This document shows positions 1 through 12,232 of a stretch of DNA of 64,000 nucleotides, one piece after another (positions within the stretch are counted from its first letter, which is position 1; each line of letters starts with the position of its first letter). The position numbers and the translations under genes were made by a program. The notes beneath the pieces were generated by a model. That model saw only the letters and a program-made list of their open reading frames with translations, was not told where the DNA came from and searched no databases. Source of the stretch: Cerioporus squamosus (taxonomy: Eukaryota; Basidiomycota; Agaricomycetes; Polyporales; Polyporaceae); NCBI GenBank assembly GCA_022592435.1, contig JABYQS010000044.1, positions 1 through 64,000 of the forward strand, given 5' to 3'.

Positions 1-1815
1 CGCCTCAGCAGCCCGCCGAGGATCATCGCATTCGTTCGGTAAGTTGCAAGCGCGGGAGAGGTCTATCATTTGCTCATGTCCACACAGGCTCGAGAGTCGC
101 ACTGCAGCCGAAGACATCGTCGAACGTCTGCATGGACGCCTAGTCAGGGGTTGGAACGATGCGGGCTGCAGGATCTCAGTGAGATTCGCAGATACAGCAG
201 AACAGAGGGAGCTAAGGGTACGTTGAATCGCTTGTGGCCAACACTAACGACTCGCTCACGGCATCAATGTCACAGCGGACTGAACGTCACACCCGCGAGG
301 ACGAACAGTCACCAGCTCGGTTGACTATGGCTCGTGCCGCTCTTCTGAACATGAAGGGTTCACACTATCAAGCTACCGGCCAGTCGCCGACGCTGACGGA
401 CATCAGCCTCCAGAGCATGCCCAGCGCAACGAATGGGAACCTCGGGCTTGCCTTCAATCAGCTGGGCCTTGGTCACATCGGAAGCCAAGTGTCCCCTCTG
501 CAGGCTACGTCCCCGTTGTCCAACCAGAGCCCCTTCGTTCGCCATAGCACTGAGCTCGGCGCGGTTGGAGCCAGCGTCCCAGGCTTTGACGCTCTAAACA
601 TACGCGCGGCCAACGCTCCCGCTCAGAGTCTCCGTCTGCCTCAGCAGCTCTCGGACACCGGGTCAGGACCGTTCGACGACGAGAGCGACCTGCAGCTGGC
701 GTTGCTGGGGATGGGTATGCAAGGACTCCGCGCTCGCGCGTCGAACGGTTACACCCCAGTGGAGCAGCTCATCCTGCAGGCACATGCTCGTCAGCAGCGC
801 TCGGGCGTTATCAACGGAGCGCCGGATGCTTTCCAGGGACGACTCCAACAGACGCAGCTTGGAACGTCCGGTGCGCACATCAACGGCCAGCGTGCGGAGG
901 CAAACCGGCGTTTGTTGGACCTCCTACCTCCCATGTCCGAGAACGACTTCCACGCTACTGCCGGGATGGTACAGGATTCGCGCTCGCTTGGCCAAGGCTT
1001 GTTGCCCACCGGCTTCGCCGCCGGTGAAGAGCAACTTGCGCTTGATCTGGAGCGTCAGTTGGCGCTCTCCGGTCAACAGACGCGCCAACGCAACCATACC
1101 TTGGCGACGCAGGCTCGTTCAGACTGTCGATAACCAGGCTTTGCACATCCGCTCGTCCACGTTACCTTCTCAATATCTCGGTGTCCGCTCGCATACCACT
1201 ACCACTAATGTCCCCTTATACGACTCCAACATCAGTCTGAACACCAACACTTCGAACCGCAACACGCTTCGCGCTAATACGAACAGCATCCAGACCACGC
1301 ACAGCAAGCACGCTCCATACGTTGCCACAGGTCCATCGACTACATCACGCAGCATCGCGCACTCCCTACCCGATACCCAGACACTATTCTCCAGCAAGAA
1401 CAACATCAACGTCTCCAGCGGCACCTCTCGTCTCAACATGAACCCCAGCACTATGAACACCACCAACTCGTCTGTCGGTATGAAGAACGGCATGTCGAAG
1501 AGCCCCGCGATGTCCACGAGTCATTCTGTCGGCGTCGCGCATACGCAGAACGGCGACGATGAAGACGAGGAATCGCCTGTGGTCTCCCCTGCACTCACAT
1601 ACTCTGCTCGCACTCCGGCCTCGCTCAGCCCCGCCACGCCGTACTCGGGCTTCTTCGCCGACGGCGGAGAAGTGTTCAAGGGACCGAACGTCACCGTCGT
1701 TGGAAACGGGATGTGCGTCGGCGATGTGCGCCTCGAGGCGCACACTGTCAATGGTGAGAAGCAGAGGCTCGGGGTCACCACCACTGGCAGTGGTACGCCT
1801 CTGGAGAGTCAGTGA
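1..1815 (+). CDS. RRM RNA-binding protein, C-terminal part (5' end outside window, one frame break)
   Basis: The gene starts before the window. Exons read 1-38, 88-217 and 276-1815, with introns 39-87 and 218-275 (branch site CACTAAC). The first two exons encode the end of an RRM: a helix (AAEDIVERLHG) followed by the last strand (ISVRFADTAEQREL). This layout resembles the RBMS/MSSP-type RRM, in which the strand is followed by a basic RRTER segment. The rest is a long Ser/Thr/Asn/Gln-rich, disordered tail ending at 1815. The frame changes between about 1113 and 1137: one frame ends LATQARSDCR-stop and the next resumes VDNQALHIRSSTLPSQ. No convincing intron explains it; dropping one base would restore a smooth join. 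Likely a cytoplasmic mRNA-binding regulator; its targets cannot be inferred. Confidence 0.6.
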
Positions 1816-2412
1816 CGTCGACGAGCGCATGTTCATAACAAGGTTGCGGAGGCCCAGACACGATTCTCGCGCGCCATTGACGACGATAGTCTTTCTCAGT
1901 CACATTCCTATGTTTCCGGTCATCTTGGGTCGTAGTGTTATGAGGTGGCAGTTGCACCGCGGCGCGATGATTCGGACGTTGCATTCGTAGAGTGTTGTTG
2001 TACGATTAGAGAGCAAAGGTTACGTTGTGTGTACATCAGTAACAGAAGAAGTCCAGTGAATTGAAGCAATAGTCCGGCGCAGAATGCGCATGCGTGTGTT
2101 GGCTGAGGAGAACATGGGTCCGAGCCGGGGATACCGAGTGGGCGCCTAGGATACGCCACGTGGGCGACGGTGGGCGACTGTTTGTTTGGCGGTGTAGGCG
2201 AATGGGGCAGGCGTCGGGAGGGAAGCGCGGTCTGTGGGCGTCGGCCTGCGTCCCCGACGGATGGCTGCCAGTTGCGCTCGGATTGCCCATCGCGAGCAGG
2301 ATATATACCCTCACTCCCCGCCGCCATGGACTGACCACACCAGCTCGCCGCGTCCGCCTCGAGACCACTCACCCTCCCGCCTCCTACGTAAGCATCAACA
2401 CTCCTCAGCGCA
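1816..2412. other. Intergenic: 3' end of RRM gene and promoter of next gene
   Basis: No supported gene. The distal half carries the upstream region of the gene starting at 2413, including a TATA box; long antisense ORFs here have no recognisable content. Confidence 0.6.
2299..2308 (+). promoter_or_regulatory. TATA box of the small membrane protein gene
   Basis: GGATATATAC lies about 110 bp before the ATG at 2413 and is followed by a pyrimidine-rich leader. The spacing fits a TATA element plus a short 5' UTR. Confidence 0.45.
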
Positions 2413-3109
2413 ATGTCTTCCCCCGTCGCCTCCACTTCGCGCCCCACCGTCTTCGGTCTGTTCGACCGTACCGCGACTCCCGTGCAGGACATCGACATCG
2501 AGGCCCAACTCGCAACTCCTATCGCGCCCCCGTCTCCCGCTCGCACCCACACCCGCCGCGCCGTCCGCGCATCCATAGTCGAGGAGACGACCGACGCGGT
2601 CGACGACTTCTTTGGGGCCTCGCGTCCTTCGCGCCATGCGGGGACGCGCGAGAGCAGACACGACGAGATTCGCCTGTCCATGCACACGGACTCGGAGTCC
2701 GACTCGGAGATGCTGCCCCCGCCGTACGAGCAGTGCTCGGTCGAGCCGCCCGCGTATGCGCGCGTGGCGGACCAGCCCACGCTCGCCATGTACCTCTTCA
2801 AGTTTGGCTTCCGTGAGTTCTCTCTCTCTCCATGCTCAGACTGGGAGCGACGTGCTGACGCGCATGTGTTCCTCCTTCCCCTCAGTGTTCCCGCTGTTCT
2901 GGCTGCCGGGCGCGCTCATCCTCCTCTCGCCGCTGCGCGCGCCGTCCGACTGGGAGGCGTCCAAGCCCGAGCTCGAGCGCGCGGAGCTCATCGAGAGCAT
3001 GCGCCGCACGGAGGTCAAGTGGGCGCGGCGGTGCTTGGTCGCGCTGGTGATCTTCTTGCTTGCTGTCGCTGCGGCCGTGCTTTGTGCGGTCGTCGTTGTG
3101 CGCACGTGA
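2413..3109 (+). CDS. Small basidiomycete membrane protein with two C-terminal TM segments
   Basis: Two exons, 2413-2812 and 2886-3109, give 207 residues; the intron 2813-2885 has donor GTGAGT and acceptor CCCCTCAG. The N-terminal ~130 residues are polar, Ser/Thr/Pro-rich and acidic, with a PPPYEQ motif of PY type. The splice joins KFGF to LFPLFWLPGALIL, forming a first hydrophobic segment at about 130-145. A charged loop (SPLRAPSDWE, then ELIESMRRTEVKWARR) and a second hydrophobic stretch near the C-terminus (LVALVIFLLAVAAAVLCAV) follow. I recognise the pattern from uncharacterised basidiomycete proteins but know no assigned function. The PPxY motif could recruit a NEDD4-type ligase; that is inference. 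Confidence 0.75.
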
Positions 3110-4094
3110 GCTGGTTCCCCTCCCCCTCCTCTTCCGCTCCTTTCCCGCTCCTTGGACACACCCGCTACCGCCCTATCCAAAATCCAAAAGCTCGGCCTGC
3201 CTCGGAGCTTATACAACCCACCGCATACCCCGCCGCCGTCTGTGACGGCTGGCGCGACGACTCGTTGACATTACACTCCTTCTCTGCTACCGTCTCTTCC
3301 TCTGGCCATGGACTGTTCCCTGCGTATCATTATAGGTGTATTATTATTCGCTCTGTATCGCTATCACTGCTCTCGTTGCTTTCGCTTTGCTTTCATGATT
3401 TGCTCAGTTGCTATGAATTCGAATGAAATGATCTCTCTGACTCTACCCTCACTCACGCGCATGCCGTGTGCGACAAGACTCGGGACTGCGTACACCTCAA
3501 GTGCGCGATGACTTTTGACGAGTGAGATCACCGCATGAGGCTAAGGTCTCTCAGCATGGCCCCCACCCAGGCCTGCCTGAGCTGAGAAGTCCTCGTTGGA
3601 CGTGCGAAGCGCCATGTCGCCGGGCACGCCTCGTCTCATGCCACACCAAGACCCACCCCCATGTGCCTCTCGCGTTCCCGTGGGATGGGTTGTCGAACAA
3701 ACACGCATAGTATTGTTTGGGTACGACGAATACAGAACATATATAGATACAGCGGCGAGAACGACATCAGTAGGAGCCTAGACAGGTAGGAGATGCAGCT
3801 GGAGCAATCGTAGCGAGCGTGAGCGTGAGGCAGGACATCGAGAACAAGGGTGAAGCGCACGGGCGCGGCAAGGGTGCGGAGAACAGTGAAAGATTCGAAA
3901 GCGAGTGGTAGTAACTTGAAGACATTGGACAAAGGCAGGCGAAGGGGGTGGTCGACGGGCGTGGCGGTGGGATGACGAAACGAGAAGTGAAGGAGTGTAG
4001 GGCGCGCGCAACTGACCATAGGCCACTGACCGGGCGAATAAATACGGGGTGGGAGGTTCAAGCTGACAATGGACGGCCAGGACCTGGCAAGCTG
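3110..4094. other. Intergenic between two converging genes
   Basis: This 985 bp stretch separates two 3' ends. It starts with a pyrimidine-rich tract (about 3117-3150), probably 3' UTR. No ORF shows family-like content. Confidence 0.5.
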
Positions 4095-6799
4095 TCAAAC
4101 CACGGTCGCGACGGTGCTCGTCGACGGGCTACCACAGCGGCCGCATGCAGAGCCCGCCGTGCTGGCCGTCTCCGCCTCTCCCGCTCCAGCGGCCGTCCGG
4201 AGGGCCCTCCACGGCCTCCCCAGCCACGCGCAGACGCGTTCACGAAGTGACTCGGGCGAGCGGACGTGCGGCACGCGGGTCATGCCCAACCGACCCGTAC
4301 GCACGTCGATAGCGAAGCGGCAGTCCGCGAGCGCGCGAGGGATGCCCTCCTCGGCACGTGCAGCTTGCTGCAGCGCTGAGCAGAGTGAGCTCGCGCTCGC
4401 CTTAGCGTCCGGGTCCGCGTCACTGTCGTCCGTGGCAGGCTGAGAGAGGAGGAAGCCGGTCGCGATGGTGCCGTAGTGCTCTGGGATCGTGAACCGACGT
4501 CGGAGGCGGCAGTGCACGACGCTCATGACCGCGCCGTAGATCGCGAGGACCGTCAGGACGGCTGCGAGCGCGTGGACGGCGATCGGGCTAAGCAAAGCGG
4601 GACCCAACAGGCGTCAGACTCAGTGTGCAGAACGGAGTGCGCACGACGACGACGGAACGGGACGTACACGAGGATCAGGCGCTTGCAGTTCGCACCGACT
4701 TGGACCAGGACGGGCTCCTCGCTGGGCACAAAGTACAAGCTCCTCGCGATGAGACTGAGGTACGTGTTCTGCTCGGCCGGGACGTTCAGCTGTTGACCCG
4801 ATGGAGGAAACTGGGAACACATACGTATATTTCGGCCGTGATGTTCGTGAAGCCGTAATATACGAACGTGTTCCTCAAGCTCGGGTCCTTCGCCTTCGCC
4901 GCCTGGAACACCGCGCTCGGGAGCTGCTCTTGGACGCTCTCCAAGCGCGACATGGCAGTCGAATCCAGCGTGACGTTGTCGAAGAACAACCCGTTGTACG
5001 GCAGGTAGCCCACGCTTCCGATCGTTGAGGTTGTGGTCTCGTTGACGGCCACGAGAGTTGTCGTGTTGGAGGCAAGGTCAATGGCAACCCGTACGTCGCT
5101 GACAGACACCTGCGGAGTGCACTGCACGGCGGAGAAGAACGGCTCGGGCTCGTAAGAGAAGAACCAGAACACGACCGGGCGATGCTGAGGGGCTGTCCCG
5201 GTGAAGTTGCTGCACTCGGCGAGGTCTGGCAAGGTCTCTACGCCTGCGATGGTACCAAATGGTGAGAGCCTGCGTAACAGCGTTGAACGCAAAGCTGGAT
5301 GCGTACCGAAGAGGTTCGAGGAGTCGTTGGTGACAGTGAACGAGAAGCGACAGTCATCGAACCAGGCCGTGTTGTGCCAGACCATGGTACCGGCGTCGTT
5401 GTCCATTTGGAACTGCGGGCACGCGTTCAGCGATACACTCGCACGTGGAGGTCGGGGAAGCTTACCGTCGTCGGCGACACGCATACAGCTCGGTTGAAGA
5501 CTGCCGTGACGTTCGCGTACGCCGTCCCGTTCTGCCCGGTAGGAAGCTGCCAGTGGTTAGAGCGGCGCGTGTCATGAGCCACGATGCCCTCGGGAGACAC
5601 CCATGTTGCCTACTGACCTCAAACGCCTCAACGGTGTGTCCATCTTCGGTAACGAAGGGGGCCGGACCGATGTCGAAGAGGACTCTGGCAGTTGCGAAAC
5701 CAGATGCGCCTTGGAAAGCTGACGTACGAGTCGGTGAAAAGGGCAATTCACCTGAAGTCTGGGACAAGAGCCTACCAATTATATCCTCGAATTGATCTCC
5801 GACGTCCTGGCTGACCTTGGTGACCCTAGCAACGGTTTGCGCTAGGATGCCATAGATGTTATACATCGTCGCGACAATGGGCGATCAGACCAAATAAGAC
5901 ATACTGGGATACAACCACCAGACATCGCGGACGGATAACATTGCTCCAGATAGCGGCTTGAGGCTGGTAGTGAGCAGCGTGGTTGCGATCCATAGCACAA
6001 TCATGTAATCGCTGTTGCGCCACGCTGTCCAGGACGCAACAAACCTGCAGCATGTTTACATATGGTTCACATTGCGACGGTGTGCGGGAGACAGGGAGCT
6101 CACCCGTTGCCATTGTAATCCAGCAGGACAGTCCTCTCCGCGCTGCCTTTGGCCTGATCACCAGTCAAGTTTACCAAAGGCTGATACCACTCAGTCTAGG
6201 TCAAACGCATAATACAGATCAGTCTCCTCACCTGTAGTCTTAGGATTGCGTCCTGTGCCATGCCCCAGAGAAGCGACAGCGCCATCGCCCCTCCAAGAGG
6301 AAGGGATCTCTGAAACCACAGTAGGTGACATTCTCTGTATACAGAGTATCGTGCTCACCATGAAGTAGGCCCTCCACTGGAAGTTGTCCGGTTCCCACCA
6401 CGACGGCACATCCCAACCTACGGGCACGGTGTTACACCCGGGGGCACAACAGACATGTGGACACACGGACGAACCTTGTCTTCTGGTATTCCACCAAAGC
6501 ATGCCCTCCAATGAAACTGCAGTCGCAACTAGTGCGAAAAGCAGGACGGCCCAGAAGAAGAGCTGCAGACCTAAGGGGACCGCTCCGGGAGGCCTTGGTG
6601 AGTGGATTGCGGTCTCGGCGTCCCTGGTTTCCCCTGCGAGTGCAGCACACGTCAATGCACGCCATCAGCCGAGGTGAGTGCACCCACTTGGCCCAGGGGA
6701 CGAGTGTTCGACCACGGTACTGGAGCTCAGACTTGATTGGGGCGTCCGTCCATGGTGACCCTCGTCTACGTGGAACTGCGGCCTGTTAGCGGGGACCAT
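4095..6799 (-). CDS. Multi-pass fungal membrane protein of unknown function (DUF3433-like architecture)
   Basis: Ten exons (5' to 3' on the minus strand): 6799-6721, 6633-6359, 6309-6232, 6180-6104, 6044-5905, 5841-5618, 5546-5466, 5412-4825, 4768-4668, 4587-4095; all phases agree and give 711 residues. Hydrophobic helices lie near the N-terminus (LFFWAVLLFALVATAVSLEG), after WWEPDNFQWRAYFM, in MIVLWIATTLLTTSLKPLSG, and near the C-terminus (IAVHALAAVLTVLAIYGAVM). Between them is a large, probably extracellular or lumenal region with several Asn-X-Ser/Thr sites (NGT, NVT, NDS, NFT, NTT). The layout resembles large fungal membrane proteins such as the DUF3433 group; that assignment is a guess. 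An optional in-frame 63-nt intron (5244-5306) could also be removed from exon 8, giving 690 residues. The start at 6799 is the first ATG in frame with exon 2. Confidence 0.7.
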
Positions 6800-7476
6800 C
6801 TGAGGTAATAGCTGACAACCTCACCTCTCTCCCAACGGCCCCAATCCTGGGAAACGGCAGGGGGGACAACGCCTCAGACGGAGCGTTGATGGCACAGGTG
6901 GAAGCCATAAGGAAGGCTGGAGCGAAGTAGGGGCTGTTGAAGAGTGGCAGATGGTGATCGCGGACGAAATATGTACAGGGTAAGGCAAAGAAGTCGGGTA
7001 TGGGTTGACGACGAGGACGACAGGCAAGGGGACAAGAGCCTTGGACGAAGCCACTCACGAATAGATGGCCTTTTATGCAATATCATATCGGGCAGAACCG
7101 AACGCGTCGTGAACGGTGCTTTGTGGGACGGGTGCACGCGATGGTGGCTGGACACTGAGGTAGGTTGGCGGCACAATGAAGTCTGCTAGGTCCGCAGCCT
7201 AGAAGATCGCCAGTGGGTTTGTTCTTTGCGGGTATCTGTGAGAGAAAGAGGTGAAAGGTGACAGCCAAAGAAGTGCTCGGCCCTCGAGGGCAAAATGCAG
7301 CGCCTCGAGGACACGCGCCACACGTGATCGCGCCTCGAGTGCGAGGCGGTATGCGCGCCAATGCCTTTCGAGGAACGAGGGGGGCAACGTGGGTGGCATT
7401 TGGGCAATAGACAAAGCAAAGCATACGATAGCTACAGATGACAGCAAGATGTGAAGATCAGCGAGGATCAGAGCAA
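6800..7476 (-). other. 677 bp with coding-like fragments, gene not resolved
   Basis: On the minus strand an ATG at 7399 opens a frame with protein-like composition (MPPTLPPSFLERHWRAY, then RVARVLEALHFALEG). A second fragment near 7100-7195 reads ADLADFIVPPTYLSVQPP and a third near 6850-6990 reads LPLFNSPYFAPAFLMAS. I could not join them with consistent phases. It may be a small separate gene between MSH2 and the membrane protein gene, or an unusual 5' region of the latter. Confidence 0.3.
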
Positions 7477-10400
7477 TCACAACGACGCAAGCAAGCCCTG
7501 CGCCCAAGCATTGCTCTCAATCCTCGGACGGAACTGCTCGACACACCTCCTTAGTTCCTCCAGCTGCTCTTCCGGCGAGATGTCATCGGTGTCCATCACG
7601 ACATCTTCACCATCATGGGTGGATTTGGTAGCCCACGTGCGAAGCATCTCCTCGACGATCTTGGTACCCTCCTCGATCACCTCAGGGGGCAGTTCGGACT
7701 CCATCTTCTCTTGGTTGAAGTCCTCGAGCTCGTCCGCTTTCTTCCTTGCCAGCTAAGCGCCATTGTCAGGCACAAGGGTTCCGCATGACGTAGCATGGAC
7801 ATACCTTCACCACACTCTCAGGGAAGTTCGCCAATTCCGCAACATGAATACCAAAGCTCTGGTCGCAGACGCCAGGCTCGACCTTGTAGAGCAGAGTTAT
7901 GTCGCGATCACGACCGTCTTCGTCGGATTTCGACACATGCGCGACCACATGTAGATTCTTGACGTGCCTGATCTCCTGGTCCAGTGCGGTGAGCTCGTGG
8001 AAATGTGTCGCGAACATACAGAATGCGTGGATTTGCGACGCAATATACCTTGATCACAAAACGTCAAACGTATACGCATAGAGAGGTCAGAGAGAACATA
8101 CTCGGAAATTGCCCATGCAAGACCGAAACCGTCGTACGTCGATGTTCCTGGTGCCATGTTAGTATGAGCCACATGCATACGTGGGCCAACGGGAACATAC
8201 CTCGCCCCAGCTCGTCAATGATGATGAGGGAATTTTTCGACGCGGACTGTACAAGACATCATCATATTCAACCTGTGCACAGGGAAAGACGAGGGATGTG
8301 AACGTACACGAAGGATCGTCGCGGTCTCAAGCATCTCCGCCATAAAAGTAGAGATACCCTTGAGTTGACTGTCGCCCGCGCCGACGCGGCACAAAATGGA
8401 GTCGAAGATGGGGATGCTCGCCGACGCACACGGAACGAAGCTGCCCGTTTGTGCCATGAGTGCAATGACGCCCACTTGACGGATGTATGTGCTCTTTCCG
8501 CCCATGTTTGGCCCAGCTGCAAATCTCTGTTATGCGAGGAACGGCAAGAAGGAAAGACGAGGACGCACTGATGATCTGAAACTCGCTCTCATCTGGATGG
8601 ATGCAAAGTGAGCGGGGTGCAAAAAAGTCGATGAGGGACTAGCGCACCTTTGATCATCTCGACATCGTTGGGTATGAAGCTGACATCGTCCTGCACCTCG
8701 AGACAGGGATGACGAGCTTCCTTGAGGACTAAACTACCGGAACCTGGTAGAAGTCAGACGAACGGCACCACTACATAGGGGTGAAGTCAAACGCTCACCT
8801 TGCTCGAGGATCTCAGGCTTAACATACGACTCGGGGGCATTGACCGCAACATGCGCCAGGCTGATGATGACATCCAGGTGCGCAATAACGTTGTTCAACG
8901 CCTCCAACACCGGCGTGTACGTTGCTGTACGTCCATACAATGTGAGCTGAGCTGCAGAAACAACGAAGTCGGGAGACTTACACGCGATATTGACGACCTC
9001 CTTCACGAGACCGCTCTGTGTGCGCGAGTACTGCTCCGTGATCTCACTATATTCGGTCGACAGGCTCTTCAGCGTCGAGGTCGTGAAGAACACGCCATTT
9101 TTCAAGGCCCCAAGTTCGATCCACTTTCTCGGATCTTCTTGCAGCACCTTCGCGTCCTAACGAACGTCCTCACACGATCAGCTCAATGACAATCAGTAGT
9201 GAATGTGGAGGCACCGACATTCTTCGTAACGCGGAAGCAATACCCATACTGCGGCGAGTTCTCGAGGTGCAGCTTCTTGTCAAGTTCCAGGCTGAGCGTC
9301 TTCCCGACCTTGCGGTGCTGTTCGTCCAGTCCATCGCGGACCTCGGTCAGCTTGTCTGCCAGCTCCTGAAGGCGCGAGTCGTAGTCGGGCTTTATCACGA
9401 AGTTGTGGTTCTCCAACTCATCGAGATCGAGGGTCTGTTGGACCATCTCGGAATACTTCGAGAGGGCTGTCTCGTACTCCTGCGGACAGGCATGCAACAT
9501 CACTGTCTGCACGTAGTGATAGAGATGAATATGACGCACCTTGAATTGGACAAGGTATGTCTCTTCCAAGAGAGCCTTGTGTTCGTCTGAGCTTGATTCC
9601 GTAGCCTCGATGGTACTGATGAGTCCTTCGAGCTGAGGAATACTCCGTGTCAGTATGCGTCGCTGGCCATTGCAGATGCATCCAACCTTCAGTACAGCTT
9701 GATACACGCGGACGACGTCCTCCAATGAAGCGATGGACTTCTGGAACCTTTTGCAGATTCGGTGCATGTCAGGCATGAGCTTCAAGTACTCGTCCTGTAA
9801 CGTCCTCCGAGTGTTGCCATCCTCGAAGAACGTCTCTACTAGGTTCTGACGCTTGACTATATGCGCCTCAGTCAATGATTACCAATTACCTTGCGCTTCG
9901 ACTCACGGATCTCGTGTCTGTTGACTAACGGTTGCTTGAGCCAGCTCCCGAGCAACCGTGAACCCTGAGCGGTCTTGCACTTGTTCAAGAGCCCGAAGAG
10001 GGTCGTGTTCTTGTTCGAGCCCTGCGTGCGTCCCCGTCAGCCTAGCAGCAGTGAGGAGCGCATGTCAAGACTCACGATGTTCCCTGGAGCTTCTGTGAGG
10101 TTCAATGCCCGAAGTGCGCTAGCATCGAGGCGCATATACTGGGACAAATCGTGCGTGCGTAGGCTCCAGGCGCCATGGTTCGATGGATCAGAGAGGAGGG
10201 AGAGGTACGATACTAATGCTGACAACGATGCTGGTGCCGTTGGCAATGCAAGTTGTGCTGGCGAAGCGCATATAGCGTGTTAGCAGAACTACCGAGCGAG
10301 GGCGGGCTGACTCACGGATGACTGCTGCAGCATCCGTGGACGACGATGGAGTCGAACTCGCATTAAGCAGTCGTAAGAGGTCATCGTTGATGTTCTTCGT

Positions 10401-11401
10401 TGTGAAATCACCTGCAAGCAAGCAGTTCAGTTGACGGTCCTTCAAGCGAGTAGCAGGGACGTACTTGGCTTGCGTTCGGTGATGACCACGCCGCAACGAT
10501 CCAGGACCTCCTTGAGCTTCTTCAAGTCGAAGTCGCGTTCCGTCGTACCGGAAGCAGTGCCGGTAGGAATGATGGCCTCCTTGACCGACAGCTGAATGAT
10601 GAGGGTCTGCATATATAGGTGGCCCGAGGACAAAGGAACGGTCAGCGTGTACGGTCATATGCGAAACTGCCACAATGACAGACCTCGGTGTTTGAGAACA
10701 AGTCGTTGTCGACAAAGTCCGCGACACCCAGCTCGCGCGTGCTGCTGTCAGCATAGGCGACACCAATGCTCTTTGTCTTTATGGCGCTGCTCCCGGCCGC
10801 TGCAGGCATGTTCGCGATCTTGATCGCCATCACAATAGGCGCAGAGATGATGTCCGTGTTCACAAACAAAAGATCCTCCACTGCGGACAGGTTTCCGGGA
10901 GATGCCTGCAGTGCGTTGAGTGACTGGACAAAGAAAGTGCGAGGGTCAGTGACATTGACTGGCGTACCTCTTTGTCCAAGACAAACTTCGTTGCCTTCTT
11001 CCCCTGCCCAGCTTCCGGGACCCAAATCTCCACCTTCAGCTGCTTGCTTGTGAGCGCATCACGGAGGAAGCTCTTCGCGAGACTCTCGCTGAGCGTGACA
11101 CTGGGCAGCCCTGAGCGCCCGCCGAGATACTTGATGACCGAGTTCGTGCGGAAGACATGCGTCGCAACGTAGAGCGCATCGGGCCCGTGCACGGAGTAGT
11201 ATTCGTTGCGGTAGAATAGACGCACTGTGCCCGTGTCGGGCGACTTGCGTTCGAGCTTCGCAAAGAACGAACAGAACCCCGGATGGGAGGAGTTGTCTGC
11301 AGGTTATCCGCTTAAGAGACGGAGACCTGAGCATGCTCAATGATCATCAGCTCACCTATCTCGTACTCCGCATCCTTCTCCTTGCCATACATCAGGGACA
11401 T
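7477..11401 (-). CDS. MSH2: DNA mismatch repair protein MSH2
   Basis: Nineteen exons with consistent phases give 968 residues, close to yeast Msh2 (964): 11401-11356, 11296-10968, 10923-10684, 10606-10465, 10411-10316, 10257-10076, 10021-9907, 9856-9687, 9632-9540, 9479-9219, 9147-8982, 8924-8799, 8743-8648, 8592-8569, 8516-8308, 8246-8201, 8147-8102, 8048-7805, 7752-7477. The ATPase has a Walker [10 protein letters not shown] (about 697-705), the [16 protein letters not shown] loop, [26 protein letters not shown] and [13 protein letters not shown], followed by the MSH2-typical [18 protein letters not shown]. Msh2 pairs with Msh6 or Msh3 to bind mismatches and small loops in nuclear DNA. No frame break was seen. 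Exon 14 is only 24 nt. The promoter carries three ACGCGT boxes. Confidence 0.97.
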
Positions 11402-12232
11402 GGTGGAGGCGGACAAAGAGGTGGGAGGATGCAAGAGGCACGGCCACACGCGCCCAAGACGCGTCGCGTGGACGCGTCGACGCGTGTGCGGAGTGTCGCG
11501 CTTTTATTCGCCGCTTGAAGGCTGGAGGGTTGTCAATGGAACTCCGATTGGGTCGGATTACTCATGCGCCTGCAATTGCTTCCGTGAAGCTTTGTGGCGT
11601 CCTCACTACCTCCCACCACGGACTCGCGCAACAATATTGAAACCTCCTCCTCGTTCTGTCCCAGTGTGACCCACAGAGCTAATCTCCACTTTGTACTACC
11701 TATCTGACTAGTCAGTACCCCGACGTTGCGCCAGTCGCAACTGATGATGTGCTACCTTGGTGTGAGTGGTTACCGGTAAGTTTAGTATGTTTCGCCGCAG
11801 CGTTGGTGCGCACCGTTTGTGTACAGGCACAGCGGCATACCTCAACCGCAGTCCCTGAAGTGGTTTGACGGTGCGAGAATGATATCGTCTTTCTCACTAC
11901 TTCAATACCCCATCCTTTCACGGTATTGAGGTTTGTCACGGAAGGTAGCACATTGCCTACTCATATGCTTGCGATGTAGGGAACAAATCCACAATTTGTA
12001 TGGATGTAAGACTGTAGGACGTATACACCGGATGGTACAAGGGGCAAAGTGCTAGAAGGCTATAGATACAGTAGGTCAATGATGTGAGTACAGCAACATG
12101 CAGTGACATACACAGCAAGGAGGGAAGCTGTAAGCAGGGATAAGCTATGGGAGTCCGTATAGATAGGAAACAAGAGTCCGAGTCGGTGTCTGCAACCTCC
12201 GCTGCAAGGACGACCGAAACCATGCATAGGTC
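11402..12232. other. MSH2 upstream region and 3' flank of F-box gene
   Basis: Apart from the ACGCGT cluster at 11459-11485, nothing gene-like is visible. Short ORFs on both strands have no family features. Confidence 0.5.
11459..11485 (-). promoter_or_regulatory. Three MluI cell-cycle boxes (ACGCGT) upstream of MSH2
   Basis: ACGCGT occurs at 11459-11464, 11472-11477 and 11480-11485, ending 58-84 bp before the MSH2 start at 11401. ACGCGT is the core bound by MBF (Mbp1-Swi6) in ascomycete yeasts at G1/S genes, and yeast MSH2 is periodically expressed. Use by this fungus is inference. Confidence 0.6.

Noticed and set aside
1938..2801. 287-codon minus-strand ORF
   Set aside because: Overlaps the promoter and first exon of the 2413 gene in antisense, with no recognisable content.
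4790..4824. 35-nt intron in the same gene
   Set aside because: A downstream acceptor (GAGCAG at 4769) gives a 56-nt intron with a proper branch site and the same phase.
5741..5770. Possible 26-nt intron (GTAGGC...CTTCAG, minus strand) in the multi-pass membrane protein gene
   Set aside because: Too short for a spliceosomal intron, and removing it would break the frame, which is open without it.
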